From Neobacillus notoginsengisoli (lineage in GTDB: Bacteria > Bacillota > Bacilli > Bacillales > Cytobacillaceae): a stretch of DNA of 64,000 nucleotides. The notes under the pieces are model-generated. The model was not told where the DNA came from, searched no databases, and saw only the letters and a program-made list of their open reading frames with translations. This document shows, one piece after another, positions 51,789-60,537 of this stretch; the stretch's first letter is position 1; every line of letters begins with the position of its first letter. The DNA lies in contig NZ_QWEG01000001.1 in assembly GCF_003515685.1 (NCBI RefSeq), positions 372,001 through 436,000 on the forward strand, read 5' to 3'. The position numbers were made by a program, and so were the translations under genes.

Positions 51789-52778
51789 ATGGCTGAGGTA
51801 CTTCTTGAAATCAAAGACCTTGGAATCCAATTTAAAACAGGGGAAGGGACCGTCCAACCGATTCGAGGGGTTAATTTCACCTTGAAAAAGGGGGAAACGC
51901 TTGGTGTTGTTGGTGAGTCTGGAAGTGGGAAAAGTGTGACCTCACTGGCTGTTATGGGGCTGCTTCCAGAACAGAACAGTAAAATTGTTTCCGGAAGCAT
52001 TCATTTTAACAATCAGGATCTCACTCATTTAAGTGAGCGGGAGTATAGAAAGCTCCGCGGGAATGAAATGTCGATGATATTCCAGGAACCAATGACCTCT
52101 CTCAACCCTGTGTTTACAATCGGTGAACTGTTAAGCGAGCCGCTTAAACAGCATAAAAAAATGTCAAAGAAGGAAAGAAAAGAAGCAATCATTCAGGTTT
52201 TAAAACAAGTAGGGATTCCAAGAGCCGAACAGATTATAAATGAATACCCTCATCAATTATCCGGCGGGATGAGACAACGTGTCATGATTTCCTTAGCTCT
52301 TTTATGCGAGCCGAAATTATTGATTTGTGATGAGCCCACAACGGCGTTGGACGTTACGATCCAAGCGCAAATACTGGAGCTTATGAAGCAGATTAAAAAC
52401 GAAAAAAATATGAGTCTCTTATTTATTACGCATGATTTGGGTGTCGTGGCGGAGATGTGTGATCGTGTGGTTGTTATGTATGCCGGGGAGATTGTTGAAG
52501 TAGCGGAAATTAACGAATTGTTTGATACTCCACTCCATCCCTATACGAAGGGCTTGATTGATTCTCTTCCTTCGAATAATGACAGAAAAAGCACGCTTTA
52601 TTCTATAAAAGGACAAGTACCAAGGCCAGAAGAGATTGGTGAAGGGTGTGCTTTTGCAAATCGTTGTCCTTATGCGTTTCAAAAGTGCATTGAGAAAACG
52701 CCGCCCACTTTTTCAAAAGGGGGCCATTTGAGTAAATGCTGGCTTCAGGAGTCTGAACGGCAGGTGGTTATCCAATGA
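51789..52778 (+). CDS. Peptide ABC transporter ATPase 1 (OppD/DppD type)
   Basis: A 329-residue ATPase. Walker A GESGSGKSVT (about residues 42-51), Q-loop FQEPMTSLNP, signature LSGGMRQRVM (about 158-167), Walker B LLICDEPTTALDVT, and the H-loop FITHDLG are all intact. The C-terminal oligopeptide-transport part holds CAFANRCPYAF with cysteines of an Fe-S-type motif (C-x5-C). It overlaps the next ATPase gene by 4 bases (ATGA), so the two are produced together. GGAGG is the ribosome site. Confidence 0.94.
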   Translation: MAEVLLEIKDLGIQFKTGEGTVQPIRGVNFTLKKGETLGVVGESGSGKSVTSLAVMGLLPEQNSKIVSGSIHFNNQDLTHLSEREYRKLRGNEMSMIFQEPMTSLNPVFTIGELLSEPLKQHKKMSKKERKEAIIQVLKQVGIPRAEQIINEYPHQLSGGMRQRVMISLALLCEPKLLICDEPTTALDVTIQAQILELMKQIKNEKNMSLLFITHDLGVVAEMCDRVVVMYAGEIVEVAEINELFDTPLHPYTKGLIDSLPSNNDRKSTLYSIKGQVPRPEEIGEGCAFANRCPYAFQKCIEKTPPTFSKGGHLSKCWLQESERQVVIQ

Positions 52779-53782
52779 CAGAAACACCCCTTTTAGAAGT
52801 GAAAAATTTAAAGAAATACTATGAAATATCCCGTGGCCTTTTTAAGCCCAAGCTCATCGTGAAGGCCGTGGATGATGTTAGTTTTTCCATTAAAAAAGGA
52901 GAAACCTTTGCCTTGGTAGGTGAGTCTGGATGCGGGAAGTCGACTACAGGAAAAACCATTTTAAGATTAACAGACGCAACATCCGGTGAAGTCCGCTATA
53001 AAGGGGAGGACCTTATGTCTTTACCCTATGAAAAAATGCGGTCACTTCGAAGAGAAATACAAATGGTTTTTCAAGATCCGTATGCATCTTTAAATCCAAA
53101 GATGACGGTGAAGGAAATCTTACTGGAGCCATTGCGTGTCCATAAGAAATATTCGGCTGAGGAACGGTTACAGAAAATCATTAAGATTTTAGAAATAGTC
53201 GGTCTCTCCGAGGCACATCTTGATCGATACCCCAATGAATTTTCAGGCGGGCAAAGGCAGCGAATTGGGATTGCCAGAGCGGTTATCTTAAACCCGGACT
53301 TTATTGTCGCTGATGAACCCGTTTCGGCGCTTGATGTTTCCGTTCAATCTCAGGTCATTAATTTGATGCTCGAGCTTCAAAAGGAATTCGGGTTGACGTA
53401 TTTATTTATCTCCCACGATTTAAGTGTCGTTGAGCACATGACAGATCGGGTTGCCGTTATGTATCTTGGCAAAATTGTTGAATTAGCTGATACGGAGGAA
53501 CTGTTTGAAAATCCGAAGCATCCTTATACACAGGCGTTAATTTCAGCTGTTCCCGTCTCGCACCCAAAAGAAGTGAAAGAGCGAATTGTCTTGACAGGAG
53601 ATGTACCGAATCCTGCAAATCCACCTTCCGGGTGTACGTTCCATACAAGATGCCCTTTTGCAATGGAGAAGTGTAAGTCGGTCGCACCGGCACTTACTGA
53701 AGTGGCTGAAGGCCATGTGACAAGCTGCCATTTATATATCAATAACGAGGAGGAAACAACGAATGCTCTTATCCATTCCTAA
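52775..53782 (+). CDS. Peptide ABC transporter ATPase 2 (OppF/DppF type)
   Basis: A 335-residue ATPase. Walker A GESGCGKSTTG (about residues 50-60), FQDPYASLNPKM at the Q-loop, signature FSGGQRQRIGIAR (about 151-163), Walker B FIVADEPVSALDVS, FISHDLS H-loop, and the C-terminal Cys motif CTFHTRCPFAMEKC. The start overlaps the upstream gene; its own end overlaps the peptidase gene by 20 bases. It works as a heterodimer with the other ATPase and powers uptake. Confidence 0.94.
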   Translation: MTETPLLEVKNLKKYYEISRGLFKPKLIVKAVDDVSFSIKKGETFALVGESGCGKSTTGKTILRLTDATSGEVRYKGEDLMSLPYEKMRSLRREIQMVFQDPYASLNPKMTVKEILLEPLRVHKKYSAEERLQKIIKILEIVGLSEAHLDRYPNEFSGGQRQRIGIARAVILNPDFIVADEPVSALDVSVQSQVINLMLELQKEFGLTYLFISHDLSVVEHMTDRVAVMYLGKIVELADTEELFENPKHPYTQALISAVPVSHPKEVKERIVLTGDVPNPANPPSGCTFHTRCPFAMEKCKSVAPALTEVAEGHVTSCHLYINNEEETTNALIHS

Positions 53783-54944
53783 ACATGAATTTAAAGAAAG
53801 ACAGCAGAAATTTATCAATATTTACAAGGAAAAAGGCTGTGAGGCTGCGGTTCTATTTTCGGTCACCGACATCTTCTACTTAACAGGATTTCATTTTTAT
53901 CCAACTGAGAGACCGATCGGCATCATTATTGATCCGAAAGACAAAGTTCATTTATTTGTACCTGCGTTAGAGCATGAGCACGCAGAAGAGTACAGTGTCG
54001 TTGATTTCGTCCATTCGTATCCGGAATATCCAGGCATCAAACATCCTATGGAGTATTTTAAGGAAACGCTTAAAGAATTCGATTTTGAAAATAAAAATAT
54101 TGGGTATGACGCCCTGGGGTATAGCTCCTCTCAGGGCTATCGGGGACCTTCCATTGATCAATTAATTGATGTAAAACAATTTATTTCGCTGCATGCCGTA
54201 GTAGAAGAAATGAGATTTATTAAAAGTCCAAATGAAATTGAATTGATTAAAGAGTCTTGCCGCTGGGGTAACTTGGTTCATCGATTACTGCAAAAATATA
54301 CAAAAAGCGGTCTGAGCGAAATCGAGATTACGAGTAGAGCATCTATGGAAGCAACGAAGGCGATGATTGATACATTAGGGCCGGATTATAAACCTCATGG
54401 CAGTACAGCATACGCGATGTTTCGCGGACAAATCGGTCCTGAATCTGCTTTCCCGCATGCCGTTACTCAGAATATTGTTTTGAAAAAAGGGGACACGCTC
54501 GTAACGGGAGCCGCGTCCAGTGTGTTTGGTTATACAAGTGAGCTGGAACGAGTCATGTTTGTCGAAGAATATTCGAAAGAGCAGGAGAAATATTTCAACT
54601 ATATGTACGAAGCACAGGAAGTAGCGTTTAAGGCCATTCGTCCCGGAAGAAAGTATTCCGATGTCGAGAAGGATGTTCAAGCCTACTTTAAGGAAAATAA
54701 CCTGACCGAATTAACAAAACACCATACGGGCCACAACATTGGATTATTGGGCCATGAGGCGCCATTCTTTGACTTAGGTGATCATACGATCATCGAACCT
54801 GGAATGGTCGTGACTGTGGAACCTGGGATATACGTAAAAGGACTCGGTGGTTTCAGGCATTCTGATACACTTCTCGTAACAGAAGATGGAATCGAAATGC
54901 TAACCTATTACCCTCGAGATCTCGAATCGTTAATTTGTTATTAA
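53763..54944 (+). CDS. M24-family hydrolase (creatinase/prolidase-like), altered metal ligands
   Basis: A 393-residue pita-bread-fold protein: N-terminal creatinase domain (LLSIPKHEFKERQQKFINIY), then the catalytic half from about 160. Conserved: HHTGHNIGLLGHEAP (His), VTVEPGIYV (Glu). The usual DxG...SDxTR becomes TGAASSVFGYTSELERV, and the last Glu (xRIED) becomes FRHSD, so three of five metal ligands look replaced. This resembles the metal-free creatinase branch. It overlaps the ATPase gene by 20 bases, so it probably processes an imported peptide or related compound; the substrate is unclear. Confidence 0.85.
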   Translation: MLLSIPKHEFKERQQKFINIYKEKGCEAAVLFSVTDIFYLTGFHFYPTERPIGIIIDPKDKVHLFVPALEHEHAEEYSVVDFVHSYPEYPGIKHPMEYFKETLKEFDFENKNIGYDALGYSSSQGYRGPSIDQLIDVKQFISLHAVVEEMRFIKSPNEIELIKESCRWGNLVHRLLQKYTKSGLSEIEITSRASMEATKAMIDTLGPDYKPHGSTAYAMFRGQIGPESAFPHAVTQNIVLKKGDTLVTGAASSVFGYTSELERVMFVEEYSKEQEKYFNYMYEAQEVAFKAIRPGRKYSDVEKDVQAYFKENNLTELTKHHTGHNIGLLGHEAPFFDLGDHTIIEPGMVVTVEPGIYVKGLGGFRHSDTLLVTEDGIEMLTYYPRDLESLICY

Positions 54945-54958
54945 TAGTCTTGTTTTTG

Positions 54959-54991
54959 AGAAGCACTTGATTCGAATCAGGTGCTTCTTTC
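54959..54991 (+). terminator. Terminator of the peptide-uptake operon
   Basis: The stem gaagcac/ggtgcttc with TTTC follows the M24 stop by 15 bases. Confidence 0.8.
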
Positions 54992-55046
54992 ACAAATACT
55001 CATTGCTTTTTTCGAATTTTTACATAAAATGATTGAGGTGACCGGG

Positions 55047-55895
55047 ATGAAATTATTTATTTCAGCTGATATTGAAGGAATTGCGGGTGTTAGCACGATT
55101 CAACAGCTTGTCAATAACGGGGAATATCAGCGCTTTAGAAAGCTGATGACAGAGGAAGTCAACGCTGCCGTCCGGGGTGCTTTTCATGGTGGAGCATCAG
55201 AAGTTGTAGTGGCGGATGGCCATGGGAATATGTCAAACATCCTCATTGAAGAATTGGACCCACGTGCCCGGCTCGTTTCTGGCAATAATCGAGTCATGTG
55301 CCAATTGGAAGGCCTGGATGAGACTTTTGATGGAATCATTTTCATCGGGCATCACGGAAGGGAAAGTGATTCTAATGCAGTTATCTCCCATACGCTTGCT
55401 GGTGTATGTGTGAAAGAAATGAAAATCAACGGTAAAATTATTGGGGAAACAGAAATGAATGCCATGGTGGCCGGTGCTTTTGGTGTTCCAGCCATCTTTA
55501 TCAGCGGTGATGACTTGTATGTGTCGGAAGTAAAAGAAACTTTGCCAGAAGTCGAAAGCGTTGTGACAAAAATAGCCCGCGACCGCCTTGCTGCCGAACT
55601 CATCCATCCTAAGGTAGTGAATGAGCAGATTGAGGCAGGGGTAAGTATAGCCGTGCAAAATATCTCATCTTTTAAACCACTTGATACAAAGGATTTGAAA
55701 ACAACTTTTGAGATAGAATTCAAAGGCCCGCAGCAGGCAAGTATGACATCCACGCTTCCAACGGTGGAGCTTACGTCTCCAACAAGCATTACATTCACAT
55801 GCGATGATATGGTAACGGCCTATAAGCATATGTGGGGATGTGTCATCATTGCGATGGCTGCAACAAATGGAGTGCTTGGCCATGCGAATAAATAA
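55047..55895 (+). CDS. dppA: D-aminopeptidase, M55 family (DppA type)
   Basis: A 282-residue zinc peptidase. The zinc ligands of DppA are visible: Asp8 and Glu10 in ISADIEGIAG, His near 60 in VVADGHGN, His near 104 in GHHGRES and Glu near 133 in GETEMNAM. It trims D-amino-acid peptides such as cell-wall-derived D-Ala dipeptides in the cytoplasm. ATG 55047 after GAGGTGACCGGG. It lies directly after a peptide-transport operon, in keeping with B. subtilis dppABCDE, but has its own terminator upstream. Confidence 0.92.
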   Translation: MKLFISADIEGIAGVSTIQQLVNNGEYQRFRKLMTEEVNAAVRGAFHGGASEVVVADGHGNMSNILIEELDPRARLVSGNNRVMCQLEGLDETFDGIIFIGHHGRESDSNAVISHTLAGVCVKEMKINGKIIGETEMNAMVAGAFGVPAIFISGDDLYVSEVKETLPEVESVVTKIARDRLAAELIHPKVVNEQIEAGVSIAVQNISSFKPLDTKDLKTTFEIEFKGPQQASMTSTLPTVELTSPTSITFTCDDMVTAYKHMWGCVIIAMAATNGVLGHANK

Positions 55896-56096
55896 TATAA
55901 CAAATAAATTCCTCCCATTAAATTGTATTTCAAGAGGAATTATTGCCAGCCTTCTAGAAATAAAGAATCTAGGAAAGGATTTGTAAAGCTAAAGGTGCGA
56001 GTTAGTTGAATAAGAAAACATGACAGTTATTTGTATAAGACATATACTACGAAGTAAAGAGGAGCAATTTGAATTGCTCCCCCAATGAGATATTAA

Positions 56097-56137
56097 AATG
56101 ACTAAGGATTTGGGTCCGGATTTAGTCATTTTATTTT
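56097..56137. terminator. Bidirectional terminator between dppA and the glutamine-rich gene
   Basis: The stem aatgactaa/ttagtcatt with TTATTTT on the plus strand. A further hairpin ggagcaattt/gaattgctcc lies at 56061-56080. Confidence 0.75.
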
Positions 56138-56141
56138 CACA

Positions 56142-56759
56142 TTACTGTTGGTAGGACTGATTATTAATATTCTGTCCTGAAGACTGTTGCTGATATTGTT
56201 GCTGCAATTGTTTCTGGGACTGATCTATTTGTTGAGAAATTTGGTTTAGCATATTAATGGATTGAAGTGACTGTTCAACACTGGCTAATGTTTGAGTTGC
56301 TTGATGGATTGATTGTTGTAATTGTTGAAATGTCTTTTGTTGTTGTTGCTGAGCTTGTGAACTAAATTGTTGCATCTGTTTTAGCAAATCGTTAGATTGT
56401 TGTTGGTCCTGTACATTTGAAGAGCTACCAACATTTTGTCGGCTTGAATCAAGTTGACCTAATGAATGTTGTATTGATTGCAATTGATTTCTTAAAGGTG
56501 CTAATTCATCTGCGATTTCTTCATGGACCTTTGCTGCTGCAACTCTCTCAATTTTTGCTGTCGATGATTCTGTATTACCCTTTTCTTTAATAACCTTGGT
56601 TTCTTTTTCCATTGCGAATTCCTCCTTGAGTTGATTTGTTATAAAAGATTTTGGTTTGCTAGCATCAGCAGGAGCCATAGCCGGTTTATTTCCATTTCTT
56701 ACTCCGTAAATTACAGCTATAACAACAGCCATAAGCAAAATGAGGAGGAAGAATAACAT
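56142..56759 (-). CDS. Membrane-anchored glutamine-rich coiled-coil protein
   Basis: A 205-residue protein starting MLFFLLILLMAVVIAVIYGV at ATG 56759 (GGAGGTG 14 bases upstream; a longer frame to 56801 is less likely). The first 19 residues form the only membrane helix, then a charged stretch (KVIKEKGNTESSTAKIER), and from about residue 85 to the end a glutamine-rich coil (QQSNDLLKQMQQFSSQAQQQ, SQKQLQQQYQQQSSGQ). Likely a structural or scaffold protein facing one side of the membrane; family not recognised. Confidence 0.65.
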   Translation of the reverse strand: MLFFLLILLMAVVIAVIYGVRNGNKPAMAPADASKPKSFITNQLKEEFAMEKETKVIKEKGNTESSTAKIERVAAAKVHEEIADELAPLRNQLQSIQHSLGQLDSSRQNVGSSSNVQDQQQSNDLLKQMQQFSSQAQQQQQKTFQQLQQSIHQATQTLASVEQSLQSINMLNQISQQIDQSQKQLQQQYQQQSSGQNINNQSYQQ

Positions 56760-57432
56760 TCCATTAATGGTAATGCACCTCCATTTGTATCTACAGGTCA
56801 TCGCCTGATAGACAAATATATTTTTATCAAGGAGAATGCATTTTATTTCAGTTATTATTTGCCAATTGTAAAATTTGAGAAAATATTTTAATTCCTAGTT
56901 CGTGTATGATATGTAACAAAGTTCAAGGTGCTTGTTCAAGATCATATATAAAACAAATGACGTTAAGTGGTTTTGGGTTTCCCTATTATTTTTGATAGCA
57001 AAATTGCCGGTTAAAATGTACCATAATTTGAATACTTACATAAATTTCCATTAGTTTATAAATTAAGTACAAATTCTATAACGAAAAAATTAAAGTTTAT
57101 TCAAATAAACACGTATAGATCAATAAAAACAGACCATCAAATTCAACTACATTTGGATGGTCTATTTGCCTTACATCATTTAATTTGGTGACAGGTAACA
57201 GAACCCATTTTGATCGGGTTCCTTTTTTATTTCGGAGGAATTGATTTGCTAGAACTGAAATTGAGGATTACCATGTTTGAGTGCTTCAATTAAATTTAGG
57301 CTGATCTTTTTTCTGAATACATCGGAAACTCAAAACCGTCCCCAATCAGCCAAAAAAAATTTTTAACAGGAACTGTAGTGGTTTTTGTTTTGCCTTCGTC
57401 TATTAGTGTGGAGTGGGAAAGGGGGGAGAGAG
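56760..57432. other. Intergenic stretch with terminators
   Basis: AT-rich; contains hairpins agaccatc/gatggtct (57131-57163) and gaaccca/gggttcc followed by TTTTTTAT (57201-57230), a GAACCGTCCCC-type word (57335-57345) and the upstream region of the sigma-factor operon. No gene. Confidence 0.5.
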
Positions 57433-57978
57433 ATTAGTGATTCTGTGTTAGTTGAAAAGGTGCTTGCTGGGAGTGACCAGGCGTTCAGGGTTCTTATTGA
57501 GAAGTACCGGCATGATGTGTTCCGGACTGTTTATGCCGTGCTGAGGGACCAGAAGGAGGCGGAGGATGCTGCCCAGGAAGTGTTTATGAAAATCTATCGT
57601 TCTCTCCCCCGTTATGAGCACCAGGGTTTCAAAACATGGATAACCCGGATTGCTGTCAATCATGCTATTGATATAAAACGAAAGCTGGCGAGGCGAAAAG
57701 AGGAAGCCCTAGAATTTCAGGCGCAGGAGGTATTCGCGACCGGCAGGGATAGTGTTGAAGAGCAAATGTTTCTCAAAGAAAAACAGCGGCTTGTCAGGGA
57801 GCGGCTTGAAGAAGTCCCGGAAAATTACCGGGATGTGATTGTTGGATTTTACATAGCGGAAAAGTCTTATCAGGAAATGGCCGAAGAGCTACAGGTGGCG
57901 GTCAAGACGATTGAGACAAAGTTGTATCGGGCCCGAAATTGGATGAGGAAGCATTGGGAGGAGGACGATTTTTCATGA
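57433..57978 (+). CDS. ECF-type RNA polymerase sigma factor
   Basis: A 181-residue sigma-70 family factor. Region 2 (SDQAFRVLIEKYRHDVFRTV, EDAAQEVFMKIYRSLPRYEH) and region 4 (YRDVIVGFYIAEKSYQEMAE, VAVKTIETKLYRARNWMRKH) are both intact. The most natural N-terminus ISDSVLVEKVLAGS would start at an ATT at 57433, four bases past GGGGAG; GTG at 57406 or 57445 are other options. It ends in an ATGA overlap with the anti-sigma gene. It directs polymerase to an unknown, probably envelope-stress, set of genes. Confidence 0.88.
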   Translation: MSDSVLVEKVLAGSDQAFRVLIEKYRHDVFRTVYAVLRDQKEAEDAAQEVFMKIYRSLPRYEHQGFKTWITRIAVNHAIDIKRKLARRKEEALEFQAQEVFATGRDSVEEQMFLKEKQRLVRERLEEVPENYRDVIVGFYIAEKSYQEMAEELQVAVKTIETKLYRARNWMRKHWEEDDFS

Positions 57979-58445
57979 AGCATTATTCATTGGCTGACTG
58001 GCTTGCTTATATTGAAGGGAAAGCGGATGCGCACCAACAGGCGGAAATGGAAGACCATCTCTACTCCTGCGCAGAATGCCTTGAACTCTATTCAACCGGA
58101 ATCGAAATCAATGCTGCGCATTTCCCTGGCATTCAGAACCAGGAATTTACCGATCATGTCATGAACCAAATCACTTTTGCCAAAGGGCAGGGGGAAGAAG
58201 ACGGCAATGCATTAAGCCAGCCGCATCGTAAGGAAAAGCCTTATTACCGAAACCAGGTATTCCACTACATCGTGGCGGCAGCGGCGACCCTGCTGCTTAT
58301 GTTCTCAGGAGTCTTTCAATCCATCACCGCGATAGCCGGCACTATTGATTCAAAAACAAAAAATACGTCCTACACCGAAGGTTTTATTACCAAAACGTTC
58401 GCATGGATGGACTCACTGGAAAAGAACAAGGAGGATGATCAATAA
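57975..58445 (+). CDS. Anti-sigma factor with zinc-finger (zf-HC2) domain
   Basis: A 156-residue protein starting MKHYSLADWLAYIEGKADAH at ATG 57975, overlapping the sigma gene by 4 bases. The HxxxCxxC motif (MEDHLYSCAECLELYSTG, His near 33, Cys 37 and 40) marks the ZAS domain that binds and holds the sigma factor. One membrane helix at about 101-122 (HYIVAAAATLLLMFSGVFQS) is followed by an external C-terminal part of about 35 residues. It should release the sigma factor on an envelope signal. The next gene starts at the following base. Confidence 0.9.
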   Translation: MKHYSLADWLAYIEGKADAHQQAEMEDHLYSCAECLELYSTGIEINAAHFPGIQNQEFTDHVMNQITFAKGQGEEDGNALSQPHRKEKPYYRNQVFHYIVAAAATLLLMFSGVFQSITAIAGTIDSKTKNTSYTEGFITKTFAWMDSLEKNKEDDQ

Positions 58446-59516
58446 ATGAAGAATCCAATCGCGGCGTTGACTCTGTCTGTTTTCCCCGGACTTGGCCATA
58501 TTTACAACGGCAAAATTCTCAAGGGGCTGTTTTATTTAATCACTGTTGTGGGAGCTGAACTGTTTGCTGTGGTTTTGTTCATGAATAACGAGCCTGACCT
58601 TGGCGTGATCAGCTTTTTTATCGGCCTGATCCTTTATATCATTAGCTTTATCGATATGGGAAGGCAACTTTCAAAGAGCTTTGCTAAAAAAACTGAGGGC
58701 GCAGGCGATGATGCGAAGCCTGGAAATCAGGAGTCTGAAAGGTTTTATGCGATCATCCTCTCGCTCATACCCGGTCTCGGCCACTTTCAGCTTGGCCTGA
58801 TGAACCGCGGGGTGACACTGCTCGCTTCATTCATTGGGTGTGGGGTGATGGTCATGTTTGTGACAGTCATGACCGGCAGAGGTGAGTTTCTCGTTTTCCT
58901 GGCTGTGCTGCCAATCATTTGGCTCTACGGATTTTTTGATGCGACCGTCCAGCTCAATAAGAAACAGCGCGGCGAGATTCTTGTCGACAGGACGATTTTT
59001 GAGGAATTCGAAATGCGAAGGGAGGATGGCAAAAAAAGTCGGGCTATCGCAACGTTCCTTTCCATTTTCCCGGGGGCGGGGCATCTCTATCTTGGTTTGC
59101 AGCGCCGTGGCATCCAGCTCATGGCAGCGTTCCTGTTTGCGATCTACATTCTGGATGTTTTGCGACTCGGAATTTTCTTGTTCCTAATTCCAATCATTTG
59201 GTTTTATAGCTTTTTTGACGGCTTGCAAAAGGCTTCACGAAGCGGAAGTGAATCTTTGGAGGATGTACCGGTCATTACCTATTTCGTAAACCACCAAAGA
59301 TGGGTCGGCATCGGCCTTGTTGTACTTGGGTTCTATTATCTATTCACAAATATCTTCCTGCCGGTTTTCCAGCCAATCATCGCGAGGTTCGTAACGGTCG
59401 ATATGTACATGCTAAGCAACTATCTCCAAACAGCGATTGTGTGCATCCTGCTGATCGGAGGCGGACTGAAGCTGTTGGCCGGAAACAAAGAGAAGAAGGG
59501 GGAATCAGGGGTATGA
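58446..59516 (+). CDS. Multi-spanning membrane protein with triplicated TM2-like units
   Basis: A 356-residue protein starting MKNPIAALTLSVFPGLGHIY. Three repeated units each start with a PGxGHxYxG-like word: PGLGHIYNGKILKG (residues 14-27), PGLGHFQLGLMNRG (about 109-122) and PGAGHLYLGLQRRG (about 209-222), each followed by two or three membrane helices ending in FF-D (IDMG, FFDAT, FFDGL). TM2-type units are found in small membrane proteins; three in one chain is unusual. It starts at the base after the anti-sigma stop, so it is part of the operon. Confidence 0.72.
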   Translation: MKNPIAALTLSVFPGLGHIYNGKILKGLFYLITVVGAELFAVVLFMNNEPDLGVISFFIGLILYIISFIDMGRQLSKSFAKKTEGAGDDAKPGNQESERFYAIILSLIPGLGHFQLGLMNRGVTLLASFIGCGVMVMFVTVMTGRGEFLVFLAVLPIIWLYGFFDATVQLNKKQRGEILVDRTIFEEFEMRREDGKKSRAIATFLSIFPGAGHLYLGLQRRGIQLMAAFLFAIYILDVLRLGIFLFLIPIIWFYSFFDGLQKASRSGSESLEDVPVITYFVNHQRWVGIGLVVLGFYYLFTNIFLPVFQPIIARFVTVDMYMLSNYLQTAIVCILLIGGGLKLLAGNKEKKGESGV

Positions 59517-59617
59517 GCAGCATAAACTGGGTGAAGGTTTTGACAGGGATGGCCATGTTGGCCGCTGCATACATTACGCTTCTGTTCAGAAAAAAAGGAA
59601 AGGCGGGGGCTCAATGA
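59513..59617 (+). CDS. 34-residue single-helix membrane protein
   Basis: A tiny gene in the operon: MSSINWVKVLTGMAMLAAAY then ITLLFRKKGKAGAQ. It overlaps both neighbours through ATGA (start inside the upstream stop; its own stop with the next ATG), the hallmark of translationally coupled genes. One membrane helix with a basic tail. It may be a small partner of the LiaF-like protein. Confidence 0.7.
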   Translation: MSSINWVKVLTGMAMLAAAYITLLFRKKGKAGAQ

Positions 59618-60537
59618 GGACTTGGCGGGTCGGTACGTTTACGATGGGTGCAGCACTCCTGTTTCTAGGAGTTCTGCTCCTCATCTCGCAATTCGCGGAT
59701 TACAGTTTATACACGGTGATGCTATCGTGGTGGCCTGCTTTATTGATTATCCTTGGTATTGAAATCCTTCTATTTCTGTTTGTCCAAAAGAAGGAAAATG
59801 CCTTTTTGAAATATGACCTTTTAAGCATTTTTATCGTTGGGCTTTTAGGAACGGCTGGTATAGGGTTTGCCATCCTGAGTTCCACCGGGGTGATGGGAAA
59901 AGTTGAAGCGGCGATGAACAAGGAGGAGCGTTCCTTTGAGCTTCCTGAGTATTCTTCTTCAATGGATTCGAATATAAAGCGGATTGTTGTGAACACAGCC
60001 GGCTATCCGTTGACGATTGAAACATCGGCGAGTAAGGAAGTTTCCATTTTTGGTACGTACCGGACACAAACATCAACAGGCGAAAAGCTGTTGGAAAGTG
60101 CCAGCGATTACGTAACAGCAATTGAAAAAGGAGATACCCTTTATTTAAATATGAAACGATTGCCGTCAGGGGCTTGGCCGTTTGATTCCTATTCAACCTT
60201 GGAAGCGGCATTGCTTGTTCCTGATGACGCCAATCTCGATGTCGCGGGAGTAGACAGTGAGCTTTCCTTGAAGCCAAGAGTCCTCCTCGGTAACTGGACA
60301 GTGGACCGTGCCTCAGAGGTATCGCTTCACCTGGACAGCAGAAGTGATATAAAGGTGACTGCAACGAATATCCAAAATCTTGCAGGTAAGGACGAGCTAT
60401 GGTCAGTCGGGGACAGTGAAACTAAAGGTTCGGACGAGGATGGAACCGTCCGGAATGCAGTCTACCAAACTGGTGAGGGGAAACATAGCATCGCCATCTC
60501 GAATGCGTTTAGGGTGAATCTTGAAGGCGGGCGTTGA
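59614..60537 (+). CDS. LiaF/LiaI-like membrane protein with a beta-rich C-terminal domain
   Basis: A 307-residue protein. The N-terminal region has hydrophobic helices (FTMGAALLFLGVLLLISQFA, LSWWPALLIILGIEILLFLF and LLSIFIVGLLGTAGIGFAIL) like the LiaI-LiaF-type membrane domain. From about 110 a beta-rich domain follows (IKRIVVNTAGYPLTIETSAS, LEAALLVPDDANLDVAGVDS), like DUF4097-type adhesin/stress domains. Together with the sigma/anti-sigma pair and the TM2-repeat protein this suggests a membrane-stress module. It ends the operon; no terminator is obvious. Confidence 0.75.
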   Translation: MRTWRVGTFTMGAALLFLGVLLLISQFADYSLYTVMLSWWPALLIILGIEILLFLFVQKKENAFLKYDLLSIFIVGLLGTAGIGFAILSSTGVMGKVEAAMNKEERSFELPEYSSSMDSNIKRIVVNTAGYPLTIETSASKEVSIFGTYRTQTSTGEKLLESASDYVTAIEKGDTLYLNMKRLPSGAWPFDSYSTLEAALLVPDDANLDVAGVDSELSLKPRVLLGNWTVDRASEVSLHLDSRSDIKVTATNIQNLAGKDELWSVGDSETKGSDEDGTVRNAVYQTGEGKHSIAISNAFRVNLEGGR

